Of a DNA stretch of 64,000 nt, positions 1-10,376 are shown piece by piece. How positions within the stretch are numbered: the stretch's first letter is position 1; every line of letters begins with the position of its first letter. A program made the position numbers and the translations under genes. The stretch is from Corynebacterium bovis DSM 20582 = CIP 54.80 (lineage in GTDB: Bacteria; Actinomycetota; Actinomycetes; Mycobacteriales; Mycobacteriaceae). The stretch covers positions 1,116,001 to 1,180,000 of the forward strand of contig NZ_CP047187.1 of the NCBI RefSeq assembly GCF_030408615.1, in the 5' to 3' direction. The notes under the pieces are model-generated. The model ran no database searches. It saw only the letters and a program-made list of their open reading frames with translations, and was not told where the DNA came from.

Positions 1-1539
1 CACAGCCCGGGGGCGGAGGCCGCCCTCGCCCGGGTTCCCGCGTGGCAGGAGGAGGCGACGACGGGCGTCGCGCGGCGTCGGCCGGTCAGCGAACAGGTCG
101 GCGTCCGGATCGCCGCGGCGGAGTCCCTCCGCGGGCAGGGGGTCGACCCGTGGCCGGTCGCCGTGCGGCCGGACACCCCGTGCGCGCGGGTGGCGGACCT
201 GCCGGAGGGCACGCGGGTGCGGGTGTCCGGGCGGGTCGTGGGGCGCCGCCGGTTCGGTGGGGTCAGCTTCCTCGTGCTGCGGGACTTCGACGGCGAGTGC
301 CAGGCGCTCATCGAGCAGCGGCACCTCCCGGACGCGGCCGACCGGGTCCGGGCCGTCGACCTCGCCGACCTCGTGCAGGTCACGGGCACGGTCGGCCGGT
401 CACGGTCCGGTCACCCGTCGGTCATCGTCGACGGCCTGCGCCTCGAGGCGAAGGCGCTGCACCCGCTGCCGGACAAGCGTCACGGGTTGACGGATCCGGA
501 GCTGCGGCTGCGCCACCGGCACCTCGACATGGTCGTCAACCCGCAGCCCGGCCGGGCGTTGCGGACACGGTCCGAGGTGCTGCACGCGGTCCGGTCCGTG
601 CTCCACGACCGCGGGTACCTCGAGGTGGAGACGCCGATCCTCCAGCAGGTCCACGGCGGGGCGAACGCGCGGCCGTTCCGGACGCACATCAACGCCCACG
701 ACCTCGACCTCTACCTGCGCATCGCCCCGGAGCTGTTCCTCAAGCGGCTCATGTGCGGCGGGGCGGAGCGGATCTTCGAACTCGGGCGGGACTTCCGCAA
801 CGAGGGGGTGGACTCGCGTCACAACCCGGAGTTCACGGTCCTCGAGGCCTATGAGGCGCACGGGGACTACCGGTCGATGATGGAGCTCACCCGGGAGCTC
901 ATCCAGGCGGCGGCGACGGCCGTGCACGGGCGGCCGGTCGTCACCGGCCCGGACGGCGACCTCGTCGACATCTCGGGGGAGTGGCCCGTGCGGACGGTCC
1001 ACGGGGCGGTGTCGGAGGCGCTCACCGCCGCTCTCGGGCGGGCGGTGGAGGTGTCCGTCGAGACCCCCGAGGACGATCTCCGGGCGTACTGCGACGCCGT
1101 GGGGACGGCCCACCGACCGGGGTGGGACGCGGGGAAGCTCACCGAGGAGCTGTACAGCGACCTCGTCGAGGCGGTGACGACGACGCCGACGTTCTACGTC
1201 GACTTCCCGGAGAGTGTCTCGCCGCTGACCCGGCCGCACCGGTCGACCCCGGGGCTCACCGAGCGGTGGGACCTCGTGGCCTACGGCATGGAGCTCGGCA
1301 CGGCGTACTCCGAGCTCACCGACCCGCTCGAGCAGCGGCGGCGGCTCGAGGCCCAGTCGCTGCTCGCGGCGGGCGGTGACCCGGAGGCGATGGAGGTCGA
1401 CGAGGACTTCCTGCGCGCCCTCGAGTTCGGCATGCCGCCGACCGGAGGGTTGGGCATCGGCATCGACCGGGTCATCATGCTCATCGGCGGCGGGTCGATC
1501 CGCGACGTCCTCGCGTTCCCGCTGGTCAAGGGGGTGTGA
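1..1539 (+). CDS. lysX: Lysyl-tRNA synthetase domain, probably the 3' part of LysX (5' partial)
   Basis: Class II lysyl-tRNA synthetase module of about 512 residues; the frame is already open at base 1, so the start lies outside the window. An OB-fold anticodon-binding region is followed by the catalytic core. Motif 2 (FRNEG) is at 793-807 and motif 3 (GGLGIGIDR) at 1444-1470. The stretch just before the OB fold ([20 protein letters not shown]) resembles the junction in actinobacterial LysX, where an MprF-like membrane domain is fused to LysRS to make lysyl-phosphatidylglycerol. The membrane part is not visible, so a free-standing LysS cannot be excluded. The C-terminus is complete. The convergent esterase gene ends 37 bases downstream. 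Confidence 0.8.
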   Translation, partial: HSPGAEAALARVPAWQEEATTGVARRRPVSEQVGVRIAAAESLRGQGVDPWPVAVRPDTPCARVADLPEGTRVRVSGRVVGRRRFGGVSFLVLRDFDGECQALIEQRHLPDAADRVRAVDLADLVQVTGTVGRSRSGHPSVIVDGLRLEAKALHPLPDKRHGLTDPELRLRHRHLDMVVNPQPGRALRTRSEVLHAVRSVLHDRGYLEVETPILQQVHGGANARPFRTHINAHDLDLYLRIAPELFLKRLMCGGAERIFELGRDFRNEGVDSRHNPEFTVLEAYEAHGDYRSMMELTRELIQAAATAVHGRPVVTGPDGDLVDISGEWPVRTVHGAVSEALTAALGRAVEVSVETPEDDLRAYCDAVGTAHRPGWDAGKLTEELYSDLVEAVTTTPTFYVDFPESVSPLTRPHRSTPGLTERWDLVAYGMELGTAYSELTDPLEQRRRLEAQSLLAAGGDPEAMEVDEDFLRALEFGMPPTGGLGIGIDRVIMLIGGGSIRDVLAFPLVKGV

Positions 1540-1575
1540 CCGGGCCGGGCGGGGGCTGGCGGAGTGCGGCCGGGC

Positions 1576-2862
1576 TCAGCCGATCCCGCCACGTTGGGCG
1601 ACGAACGGCAGGCTCTGGGCGACCGCGGTGCGCCACGTCTCGAAGTCGTGGCCGCCGGGCACCTCGGTGTAGCTGACGTCCATGCCCGCGCCGACGGCGA
1701 GTCCGTCGAGGAGCCGCAGGTCGTTGACGGCGTCGTGGTCGTCGGCACCGGCGACGAACCTCCCGGCGACGGAGCGGAACCGTTCCGGCCGGCTCCGGAG
1801 CAGGTCCTCCGGGTTCTGCCGCCGGAACGCGTCCTCGCTGCCGTCGAAGAAGTCCCGCACGGTCGACTCGTGGTCCACCCCGTTGTTGGGCGTCCGTTCG
1901 CCGGAGAAGTCGAGGAACGACCCGTAGGCGTCGGGTGCGTTGAGGATCGTCTGCAGTGAGCACGTCCCGCCGTAGGACAGCCCGCCGATGGTCCACCTCG
2001 ACCGGTCGGGGGTGACGCCGAACCGGTCGACGAGCCACCCCGGCACGTCCCGGGTGAGGTACGTGCGGACCTTCGCCCGGGGCGAGTCGGTGCACAGCGG
2101 GTCGGTCCACTCGCCGCCGCTGCCGTCGACGGTGATGATGACCGGCGCGAGCCCGTGGTGCGACAGCTGCCAGGCGTCGGCCGCCTGCGTCGCCGCGCCC
2201 TGGCTGAACCACTGGTCGGGGGAGCCGGGGATGCCGGGCATGAGGACGAGGACGGGCAGCTGCGGGCGGGGGTCGGAGTACCAGGCCGGGGGCAGGTACA
2301 CGCTCGCCGGCCGGGCCTGGAAGCCGGAGGCGGTGTTCGCCGGGTCCAGTGTCGTCACCGTCCCGTACCGGGGCAGCCCGCGGCGCGGGTGCCAGTCGGC
2401 GACGGGGACGGTCCGGCCGGCGGGCGGGAGGTCCCCGGCGGCGACCTCGGTGTACGTCGTCGCCGGGTCGAGCGACTCCGTGTCCGGGTAGAAGACGAAC
2501 GCCTGGTTGACGAGCAGCAGGGCCGTGACGAGGGACACACACATGGGGACCAGCGCCCACGCCCGCCGCCACCCGGACAGCACCGCCGCACCGCCGAGCA
2601 GCACGCCGACGAGGGTGAGGAACGCGGCGACGACGACGGACGGCGAGATCTGCGACGCCGGCACGTGGAAGCCCCAGAGGAACACGGCGAGGCCCGTCGC
2701 GGTGAGGGCGGCGGACACGGCGACGGTCCCGACCGCGGTGCGGATGCGCCGCGGCCGCGGCTGGGCGAGGACGAGGATCACGACGGCGGCGAGGGCGACG
2801 GCCCACAGCACCCGTGTCACGGTGTGCCCTGCGAGGGGGACGTCGGGAAACGCGATGGTCAT
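1576..2862 (-). CDS. Membrane-anchored alpha/beta-hydrolase esterase (esterase D / mycolyltransferase-like fold)
   Basis: 428 residues. The first 120 residues hold four hydrophobic membrane segments (about 14-31, 40-62, 70-92 and 99-120). The rest is an extracytoplasmic alpha/beta-hydrolase domain with the nucleophile elbow GLSYGG near residue 293 and the likely catalytic His in GGHDF near 402. The family is shared with corynebacterial esterase and mycolyltransferase-like proteins; the substrate is unknown, and cell-envelope ester chemistry is an inference. The start at MTIAFP is chosen because a -10 TACGAT (2871-2876, minus strand) lies 8 bases before it, which suggests a leaderless transcript. 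The upstream extension of this frame lacks membrane-protein character. It is divergent from ftsY across 64 bases. Confidence 0.8.
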   Translation of the reverse strand: MTIAFPDVPLAGHTVTRVLWAVALAAVVILVLAQPRPRRIRTAVGTVAVSAALTATGLAVFLWGFHVPASQISPSVVVAAFLTLVGVLLGGAAVLSGWRRAWALVPMCVSLVTALLLVNQAFVFYPDTESLDPATTYTEVAAGDLPPAGRTVPVADWHPRRGLPRYGTVTTLDPANTASGFQARPASVYLPPAWYSDPRPQLPVLVLMPGIPGSPDQWFSQGAATQAADAWQLSHHGLAPVIITVDGSGGEWTDPLCTDSPRAKVRTYLTRDVPGWLVDRFGVTPDRSRWTIGGLSYGGTCSLQTILNAPDAYGSFLDFSGERTPNNGVDHESTVRDFFDGSEDAFRRQNPEDLLRSRPERFRSVAGRFVAGADDHDAVNDLRLLDGLAVGAGMDVSYTEVPGGHDFETWRTAVAQSLPFVAQRGGIG

Positions 2863-2870
2863 GGACGGAC

Positions 2871-2876
2871 ATCGTA
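2871..2876 (-). promoter_or_regulatory. -10 box of the esterase gene (leaderless)
   Basis: TACGAT on the minus strand ends 8 bases before the ATG at 2862. On the opposite strand, TTCACT (2915-2920) lies 6 bases before the ftsY ATG, so the 64-base divergent gap may carry two leaderless promoters. No convincing -35 is seen for either. Confidence 0.4.
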
Positions 2877-2926
2877 GTCCCGGGAGCCGGTGGGCGGCGA
2901 CGGCCGGGATCTGATTCACTGGTGGC

Positions 2927-4723
2927 ATGGACTTCACACCCTTAACCTGGATCATCATCGCGGCGGTCGTCATCGTGGTGATCGTGGCCCTGCTCATTCT
3001 CCTCGGGCTGCGGCGCCGGAAGAGCAGGGAGATCTCCTTCACGAAGAAGGAGGAGATCGAACAGCAGAAGCCGAGCTCCGGTCATTACGAGGCCAAGGGG
3101 GGCTTCTCCTTCACCTCCGGCGGGGGCATGCCGGGGGGTGCGCCTGACGCGCGGGTGAAGGAGCCGGTGACGCGGCCGGGGGCGGGTCCGGTCCCGGGTG
3201 CCGACGCCGCCCCGGCGTCGTCCGCGGACACGGGCACGCCGGCCGGTGCGGCGGGGGGCCGGACGGAGCAGCCGTCGACGCAGGCCCCGGCCGCGGGCGG
3301 CGCGGGAGCCGCCGGGAAGGCCGGGTCGGCCGGGAAGCCTGAGCAGACCACGAAGGCTGAGCCGGCGGAGAAGGCCGGGAAGCCTGAGCCGGCCACGAAG
3401 ACTGAACCGGCGGAGAAGACCGGCAAGGCTGAGCCGGCGGAGAAGACTGAACCGGCGGAGAAGGCCGGCAAGGCTGAGCCGGCCAAGAAGACTGAACAGA
3501 CCACGAAGACTGAACCGGCGGAGAAGGCCGGCAAGGCTGAGCCGGCCGGGAAGGCTGAGACGGCCGAGCCGAGCGAGAAGGCTGAGAAGCCCCAGAAGGC
3601 CGAGCCGACCCCGAAGGCCGAGGCGACCCAGAAGGCTGAGCCGGCCGAGAAGGCTGAGCAGCCCGAGCAGCCCGGGACCACGGGCACGGCCCCTGCCGCA
3701 CCGGCCGCACCGTCGGCTCCCGCAGCGCCCGCGGCCCCCGCCGAGCTGGCAGCCCCGGCCGAGCCCGAGCCCGCCCCCGCCGTCGACCGGACCGAGGACA
3801 TCGCCCCCGTCGACGGCCGGCTCGGCCGGCTGCGCGGCCGCATGGCCAAGTCGCAGAACGTCATCGGCAAGGGCGTGCTCGGCATCCTCGGCGCGGGTGA
3901 CCTCGACGAGGACGCCTGGGAGGAGATCGAGGACACGCTCATCATGGCGGACCTCGGCACGAAGACCACCCTCGCCGTCGTCGAGGACCTGCGCGAGCGC
4001 ATCGCGGCGACGAGCATCTCCACCGAGGAGGAGGCCCGCGCGCTGCTGCGCCAGGCGCTCATCACGGCCTGCCGGCCGGAGCTCGACCGGTCGATCAAGG
4101 CGATGCCCTACGACGGCAAGCCGGCCGTCATCATGGTCGTCGGCGTCAACGGCACTGGGAAGACGACGACAACCGGCAAGCTCTCCCGCGTGCTCGTGGG
4201 CATGGGCCACTCGGTCGTCCTCGGCGCGGCCGACACCTTCCGCGCCGCCGCCGCGGACCAGCTCGAGACGTGGGGGCGTCGCGTCGGTGCGGAGACCGTG
4301 CGCGGCAATGAGGGGGCGGACCCGGCGTCCGTCGCGTTCGACGCGGTCGCCCGCGGTGTCGACGACGGCGTCGACGTCGTGGTCGTCGACACCGCCGGGC
4401 GCCTCCACACCGCGGTCGGTCTCATGGACCAGCTCGGCAAGGTCAAGCGCGTCGTCGAGAAGAAGGCGAAGGTCGACGAGGTGCTGCTCGTCCTCGACGC
4501 GACCGTCGGGCAGAACGGCCTCATCCAGGCCCGGACCTTCCGGGACGTCGTCGACATCTCCGGCGTGGTGCTGACGAAGCTCGACGGCACCGCGAAGGGC
4601 GGCATCGTCTTCCAGGTGCAGGAGGAGCTCGGGGTGCCGGTGAAGCTCGTCGGCCTCGGTGAGGGCGCCGACGATCTCGCGCCGTTCGAGGTGGAGAGCT
4701 TCGTCGACGCGCTCCTCGGGTGA
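2927..4723 (+). CDS. ftsY: Signal recognition particle receptor FtsY
   Basis: 598 residues. SRP receptor GTPase that docks the Ffh-ribosome complex at the membrane. An N-terminal membrane anchor (about residues 5-27) is followed by a basic stretch and a long Lys/Glu/Pro/Ala low-complexity linker (about 45-290), then the NG GTPase domain. G1 GVNGTGKTTT is near residue 405, DTAGR near 487 and TKLDGTAKGG near 549. The NG domain looks intact. The anchor replaces the amphipathic helix of E. coli FtsY and is common in actinobacteria. The linker is built from repeated KAEPAEK-type units and probably varies between strains. The gene sits upstream of amt and ffh, which matches the corynebacterial order. 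Confidence 0.96.
   Translation: MDFTPLTWIIIAAVVIVVIVALLILLGLRRRKSREISFTKKEEIEQQKPSSGHYEAKGGFSFTSGGGMPGGAPDARVKEPVTRPGAGPVPGADAAPASSADTGTPAGAAGGRTEQPSTQAPAAGGAGAAGKAGSAGKPEQTTKAEPAEKAGKPEPATKTEPAEKTGKAEPAEKTEPAEKAGKAEPAKKTEQTTKTEPAEKAGKAEPAGKAETAEPSEKAEKPQKAEPTPKAEATQKAEPAEKAEQPEQPGTTGTAPAAPAAPSAPAAPAAPAELAAPAEPEPAPAVDRTEDIAPVDGRLGRLRGRMAKSQNVIGKGVLGILGAGDLDEDAWEEIEDTLIMADLGTKTTLAVVEDLRERIAATSISTEEEARALLRQALITACRPELDRSIKAMPYDGKPAVIMVVGVNGTGKTTTTGKLSRVLVGMGHSVVLGAADTFRAAAADQLETWGRRVGAETVRGNEGADPASVAFDAVARGVDDGVDVVVVDTAGRLHTAVGLMDQLGKVKRVVEKKAKVDEVLLVLDATVGQNGLIQARTFRDVVDISGVVLTKLDGTAKGGIVFQVQEELGVPVKLVGLGEGADDLAPFEVESFVDALLG
3340..3670 (+). repeat. Degenerate repeats encoding the Lys-Ala/Thr-Glu-Pro-Ala linker of FtsY
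   Basis: Imperfect direct repeats of short units encode variants of KAEPAEK and KTEPAEK. Several copies of the module (ACTGAACCGGCGGAGAAG and close variants) recur. All units keep the frame, so copy-number change would alter only linker length. Confidence 0.8.
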
Positions 4724-4826
4724 CCCGAGGTGGGGTGACCGGGCCGGACGGCGGGGGGCCGTTCCGGGGACCGGTGCCGGAGGGGGACCGGTCCCGCCGG
4801 GGAGGGGCGGCGTCGTCCCGTGCCCC

Positions 4827-4842
4827 GTAACATCCCGGAAAC
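4827..4842 (+). promoter_or_regulatory. GlnR-box-like half site upstream of amt
   Basis: GTAAC (4827-4831), a 6-base spacer and GAAAC (4838-4842) match the a/b half-site pattern reported for the actinobacterial nitrogen regulator GlnR (gTnAc-n6-GaAAc). Two more GTAAC words follow at 4853 and 4881, without a matching GAAAC. The spacing to the next GTAAC is 26 bases, not the canonical 22. It could be chance. Confidence 0.35.
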
Positions 4843-4845
4843 CTT

Positions 4846-4874
4846 GTGTCCCGTAACCGTCACAGACGGGACAC
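4846..4874. promoter_or_regulatory. Perfect 8-bp inverted repeat upstream of amt
   Basis: GTGTCCCG and CGGGACAC flank a 13-base spacer 83 bases before the amt start. The spacing suits either a protein operator or an RNA hairpin in the leader. The second GTAAC word begins at the last base of the left arm. Confidence 0.5.
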
Positions 4875-4956
4875 CGACGGGTAACAGCGGTCGCCTGGAA
4901 TGAGGGCACACGGGACGGGACTGCCCGACCCTCCGCCCCATCCGAAGGAGACCCAC

Positions 4957-6327
4957 ATGACCCCGGATCAGATCGCCGCGTCCGCCGGAGACTCGGCCTG
5001 GATGCTGGTCAGCGCCGCGTTGGTGCTGCTCATGACCCCCGCCCTGTCACTGTTCTACGGCGGGATGTCGCGGCAGAAGTCCGCGCTGAACATGATGATG
5101 ATGATGTCGTTCGGGACGATGGGCGTCGTCGGGGTCGTCTACGTCCTGTGGGGGTGGTCGATGTCCTACGGGGACCACTCGTTCGCCGGGATCGTCGCCG
5201 ACCCGCTGCAGTTCCTCGGGCTCGACGGCGCCCTCACCACCCCCGACGGGCTCATGATCGCCGGGCAGCACGGCTACCCGCAGGTCATCGACGTCGCCTT
5301 CCAGCTGACGTTCGCCGTCATCACCGTCGCGATCATCTCCGGGTCGCTGGCCAACCGGGTGAAGTTCTTCACGTGGCTCGTGTTCGCCGCCGTGTGGGCC
5401 ACGCTGTCCTACTTCCCGCTCGCGCACATGGTGTGGGGCGGGGGCCTGCTGAGCCCGGCGGCGGACGGCCTGGCCGCGCGGATGTTCGGCACGGTCGGGG
5501 AGGGGGCGGACGCCGTCGCCCGGATCGCGCCCATCGACTTCGCCGGCGGGACGGTCGTGCACATCAACGCCGGTGTCGCCGGCCTGGTGCTGGCGCTCAT
5601 CATCGGCCGGTCCCACACCTTCATGAAGGAGGAGGCCCGGCCGCACAGTCTCCCGCTCGTCATGCTCGGCGCGGCGCTGCTGTGGTTCGGCTGGTTCGGT
5701 TTCAACGCCGGGTCCGCGTTCGGCGCGAACGGGATGGCGGGGCTGGCGTGGATCAACACGACGGCCGCGACGTGCGCCGCGATGCTCGGCTGGATCACGG
5801 TGGAGAAGCTGCGGGACGGGTACGTGACGTCCCTCGGCGCGGCGTCCGGTGTCGTCGCCGGGCTCGTCACGGTGACCCCGGCGGCCGGGGACGTCACGCC
5901 GGTCACGGCCCTGCTGCTCGGGGTGGTCGGCGGTGGTCTCGCGGCGGTCGGCGTGGGCCTGAAGTACCGGTTCAGGTTCGACGACTCCCTCGACGTCGTC
6001 GGCGTGCACCTGGTCGCGGGCGTGTGGGGCACGGTCGGCGTCGCGCTCGTCGCGACCGGGTGCGGTGTCTTCACCGGTGGCGGGGTCGACGGGCTGCGCC
6101 TGCTCGCGGTGCAGGTCGTCGAGGCCGGCGCGGCGGCGGTGTTCTGCGCGGTCGTCACGGTCGTCGTGGGCCTGGTGCTCCGGTCGACGCTGGGGTGGCG
6201 CATCTCCCCGGACGACGAGCAGGCGGGCATCGACCTCGCCGTCCACGCCGAGTCGGCGTACCACGTCGAGGAGGGGCCGGCCGGGAGTGCCGCGTCCGGT
6301 GGTCAGGGGGAGGGGACGACGGCCTGA
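4957..6327 (+). CDS. amt: Ammonium transporter (Amt/MEP/Rh family)
   Basis: 456 residues with the eleven-helix pattern of AmtB-type channels for ammonium uptake at the plasma membrane. It starts with the typical periplasmic N-terminus (SAWMLVSAALVLLMTPALSLFYGG). Family signatures include the conserved Asp region IAPIDFAGGTVVHINAG, FGWFGFNAGSA near the second half, and the twin pore His segment VGVHLVAGVWG. The ATG at 4957 is chosen over upstream in-frame codons because GAAGGAG (4944-4950) precedes it at good spacing. It lies between ftsY and ffh. In C. glutamicum this slot holds amtB-glnK-glnD, but here ffh follows after 63 bases, so no PII protein or uridylyltransferase is encoded beside it. 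Confidence 0.95.
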   Translation: MTPDQIAASAGDSAWMLVSAALVLLMTPALSLFYGGMSRQKSALNMMMMMSFGTMGVVGVVYVLWGWSMSYGDHSFAGIVADPLQFLGLDGALTTPDGLMIAGQHGYPQVIDVAFQLTFAVITVAIISGSLANRVKFFTWLVFAAVWATLSYFPLAHMVWGGGLLSPAADGLAARMFGTVGEGADAVARIAPIDFAGGTVVHINAGVAGLVLALIIGRSHTFMKEEARPHSLPLVMLGAALLWFGWFGFNAGSAFGANGMAGLAWINTTAATCAAMLGWITVEKLRDGYVTSLGAASGVVAGLVTVTPAAGDVTPVTALLLGVVGGGLAAVGVGLKYRFRFDDSLDVVGVHLVAGVWGTVGVALVATGCGVFTGGGVDGLRLLAVQVVEAGAAAVFCAVVTVVVGLVLRSTLGWRISPDDEQAGIDLAVHAESAYHVEEGPAGSAASGGQGEGTTA

Positions 6328-6340
6328 CCCGCCCGACGGG

Positions 6341-6346
6341 TAAGGT
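6341..6346 (+). promoter_or_regulatory. Possible -10 box of ffh
   Basis: TAAGGT lies 44 bases before the ffh start, just after the amt stop. No clear -35. It suggests ffh has its own promoter rather than depending on amt. Confidence 0.35.
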
Positions 6347-6390
6347 GTGGGGGTCAGTCACCCGCCCACGACGAAGGGGTTGCTACACCA

Positions 6391-8016
6391 GTGTTCGAGT
6401 CGTTGTCAGACCGCCTCTCCGGTGCGCTGAAGGGCCTCCGGGGCAAGGGGCGTCTCACCGAGGCCGACATCGCCGCGACGGCGCGTGAGATCCGTATCGC
6501 CCTCCTCGAGGCGGACGTCTCCCTCCCCGTCGTCCGGGCCTTCATCGGCCGGGTGAAGGAGCGGGCGAACGGCGTCGTCGTGTCCGAGGCCCTCAACCCC
6601 GCCCAGCAGGTCATCAAGATCGTCGACGAGGAGCTCCAGGGCATCCTCGGCGGGGAGACGCGGCGGCTGCGGCTGGCGAAGCGGCCGCCGACGGTCATCA
6701 TGCTCGCCGGCCTGCAGGGTGCCGGTAAGACCACGCTGGCCGGCAAGCTCGCCCACCACCTCGAGAAGCAGGGGCACACCCCGCTGCTCGTGGCCTGTGA
6801 CCTCCAGCGTCCGGGCGCGGTGCAGCAGCTGCAGATCGTCGGCGAGCGGGCGGGCGTGCCCACGTTCGCGCCGGACCCCGGGACGAGCCTGGACAGCTAC
6901 GGCCACGAGATGGGCACGAGCCACGGTGACCCGGTGTCCGTCGCGGAGGCCGGTGTCGAGGAGGCCAAGCGGACGCAGCGCGACGTCGTCATCGTCGACA
7001 CCGCCGGTCGCCTCGGCATCGACGAGGAACTGATGACGCAGGCCCGGAACATCCGCGACGCGGTGAACCCGGACGAGGTGCTCTTCGTCATCGACGCGAT
7101 GATCGGCCAGGACGCCGTCGTCACCGCCGAGGCCTTCCGGGACGGCGTCGACTTCACCGGTGTGGTGCTCACGAAGCTCGACGGCGACGCCCGCGGTGGT
7201 GCCGCCCTGTCGATCCGCGAGGTCACCGGCAAGCCGATCATGTTCGCCTCGACCGGCGAGAAGCTCACCGACTTCGACGTCTTCCACCCGGACCGCATGT
7301 CCGGGCGCATCCTCGGCATGGGCGACGTGCTCAGTCTCATCGAGCAGGCCGAGCAGGTCATGGACCAGAAGAAGGCCGAGGACTCCGCGGCGCGGATGGC
7401 CTCCGGTGAGCTCACGCTCGAGGACTTCCTCGACCAGATGCTCATGATCCGGCGGATGGGGCCGCTGGGCAACATCCTCAAGATGCTGCCCGGTGGGTCC
7501 CAGATGTCGCAGATGGCCGACATGGTCGACGAGAAGCAGCTCGACCGGATCCAGGCGATCATCCGGGGCATGACCCCGGCGGAGCGCGCCGACCCGAAGA
7601 TCCTCAACGCCTCCCGCCGCAAGCGCATCGCGAACGGTTCCGGCGTGACCGTCGCGGACGTCAACCAGCTCGTCAACCGCTTCTTCGAGGCGAAGAAGAT
7701 GATGGGCAAGATGGCCGGCCAGATGGGCATGGGCGGGATGAACCGCAGCGCGACGAAGAAGAAGCCCAAGGGCCGCAAGGGCAAGAACGGCAAGCGGAAG
7801 CCCCCGAAGAAGGGGCCGCAGCAGCAGATGCCCCAGGGGATGCCCGGCATGCCGGGGCTGCCCGGGATGCCCGGTGGGGGCGGCGGGATGCCGTCCATGA
7901 AGGACCTGCGCGCCATGCAGAAGCAGATGGGGTCCGGGGCGATGCCGCCGGGGATGGAGAACATCGACCTCGACAACCTGGACTTCGGTCAGGGTGGCGG
8001 GAAGCCCGGGCGCTGA
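6391..8016 (+). CDS. ffh: Signal recognition particle protein Ffh
   Basis: 541 residues from a GTG start (MFESLSDRLSGALKGLRGKG is the classic Ffh N-terminus). SRP54-type GTPase that binds signal sequences and 4.5S RNA and delivers ribosomes to FtsY. It has an N domain, a G domain with GLQGAGKTTLAGKL near residue 108, DTAGR near 203 and TKLDGDARGG near 261, then a Met-rich M domain (about 300-430) with the RNA-binding helices (LNASRRKRIANGSG). The tail after about 440 is basic and then Gly/Met/Pro-rich (MPGMPGLPGMPGGGGGMP), as in other actinobacteria. No ffs (4.5S RNA) gene was recognised nearby. Confidence 0.97.
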   Translation: MFESLSDRLSGALKGLRGKGRLTEADIAATAREIRIALLEADVSLPVVRAFIGRVKERANGVVVSEALNPAQQVIKIVDEELQGILGGETRRLRLAKRPPTVIMLAGLQGAGKTTLAGKLAHHLEKQGHTPLLVACDLQRPGAVQQLQIVGERAGVPTFAPDPGTSLDSYGHEMGTSHGDPVSVAEAGVEEAKRTQRDVVIVDTAGRLGIDEELMTQARNIRDAVNPDEVLFVIDAMIGQDAVVTAEAFRDGVDFTGVVLTKLDGDARGGAALSIREVTGKPIMFASTGEKLTDFDVFHPDRMSGRILGMGDVLSLIEQAEQVMDQKKAEDSAARMASGELTLEDFLDQMLMIRRMGPLGNILKMLPGGSQMSQMADMVDEKQLDRIQAIIRGMTPAERADPKILNASRRKRIANGSGVTVADVNQLVNRFFEAKKMMGKMAGQMGMGGMNRSATKKKPKGRKGKNGKRKPPKKGPQQQMPQGMPGMPGLPGMPGGGGGMPSMKDLRAMQKQMGSGAMPPGMENIDLDNLDFGQGGGKPGR

Positions 8017-8063
8017 CCGGGGGAGTGGCCGGGGAACGCTGTTCGGACGGAATGCGCCGCATT

Positions 8064-8091
8064 TTGTCCGGCCGGGTCGATCGACTAAGAT
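8064..8091 (+). promoter_or_regulatory. Promoter of rpsP
   Basis: -35 TTGTCC (8064-8069), a 16-base spacer and -10 TAAGAT (8086-8091). It predicts a leader of about 137 bases before the S16 start, which leaves room for leader control, although no known ribosomal leader motif was recognised. Confidence 0.6.
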
Positions 8092-8234
8092 TTCCCAGGT
8101 TCGCTGCGTCAACACCGTCGCCGTCCACGGTCGGCCGGTGGTCACGCGCAGGGTAAATCCAAGGGCTGAACCGGCCCGCCGGAACCGTCCGGCGGGTGTC
8201 TGCACTGCCCGGTGACCAGAGAATAGGAGCCGTC

Positions 8235-8774
8235 ATGGCTGTCAAGATCAAGCTTCAGCGTCTCGGTAAGATCCGGACCCCGCACTACCGCGTCGTCATC
8301 GCCGACGCCCGCACCCGCCGCTCCGGCAAGGTGATCGAGAACATCGGCATCTACGAGCCGAAGAACGACCCGTCGGTGATCCGCATCAACTCCGAGCGGG
8401 CGCAGCACTGGCTCTCCGTCGGCGCCCAGCCGACCGAGCCGGTCCTCGCGCTGCTCAAGGTCACCGGTGACTGGCAGAAGTTCAAGGGCCTGCCGGGTGC
8501 CGAGGGCACGCTGAAGCCGCAGCCGGAGAAGCGCTCCAAGCTGGACATCTTCAACGAGGCGCTCGCCGAGGCGGCCGACGCCCCGACCGCCGAGGCCATC
8601 ACGGAGAAGAAGCGCAAGGCGAAGGAGGAGGCGGAGGCCAAGGCCGCCGCCGAGGCCGAGGCCGCCGCGAAGAAGGAGGCCGAGGAGGCTGAGGCTGCGA
8701 AGGCCGCCGAGTCCGCCGAGGCCGAGGCCGGCTCCGCCGAGGAGTCCGCGTCGGAGGAGACCTCCGCCGAGTAG
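8235..8774 (+). CDS. rpsP: 30S ribosomal protein S16
   Basis: 179 residues. The first 80-90 residues are the S16 fold ([20 protein letters not shown], then the [12 protein letters not shown] and [11 protein letters not shown] segments). The tail is a long Ala/Glu/Lys helix ([20 protein letters not shown]) typical of the extended actinobacterial S16; a coiled or single-helix structure is likely. The start is set by AGGAG just upstream and by the invariant MAVKIKL. In most actinobacteria rpsP leads to rimM-trmD-rplS, but here a strong hairpin and gdhA follow. Confidence 0.97.
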   Translation: MAVKIKLQRLGKIRTPHYRVVIADARTRRSGKVIENIGIYEPKNDPSVIRINSERAQHWLSVGAQPTEPVLALLKVTGDWQKFKGLPGAEGTLKPQPEKRSKLDIFNEALAEAADAPTAEAITEKKRKAKEEAEAKAAAEAEAAAKKEAEEAEAAKAAESAEAEAGSAEESASEETSAE

Positions 8775-8806
8775 GTGACCCCGGGTCACCGGATCCGCCC
8801 CGATGA

Positions 8807-10300
<1,494 letters not shown>

Positions 10301-10363
10301 CGCACCCCGTGTGACGCACCGCGTCTGACGCGCCCCGGGCCGCGGCGGGGAGCGGCCGCGGGG

Positions 10364-10369
10364 TAATGT
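10364..10369 (+). promoter_or_regulatory. -10 box of rimM (leaderless)
   Basis: TAATGT ends 7 bases before the GTG start, with no Shine-Dalgarno. A short CCGCGGC/GCCGCGG hairpin (10340-10361) just before it may be the gdhA terminator. Confidence 0.5.
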
Positions 10370-10376
10370 CTCCCGG

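Noticed and set aside
8092..8234. Riboswitch or known ribosomal leader before rpsP
   Set aside because: The leader is long enough, but no recognised conserved motif was seen.
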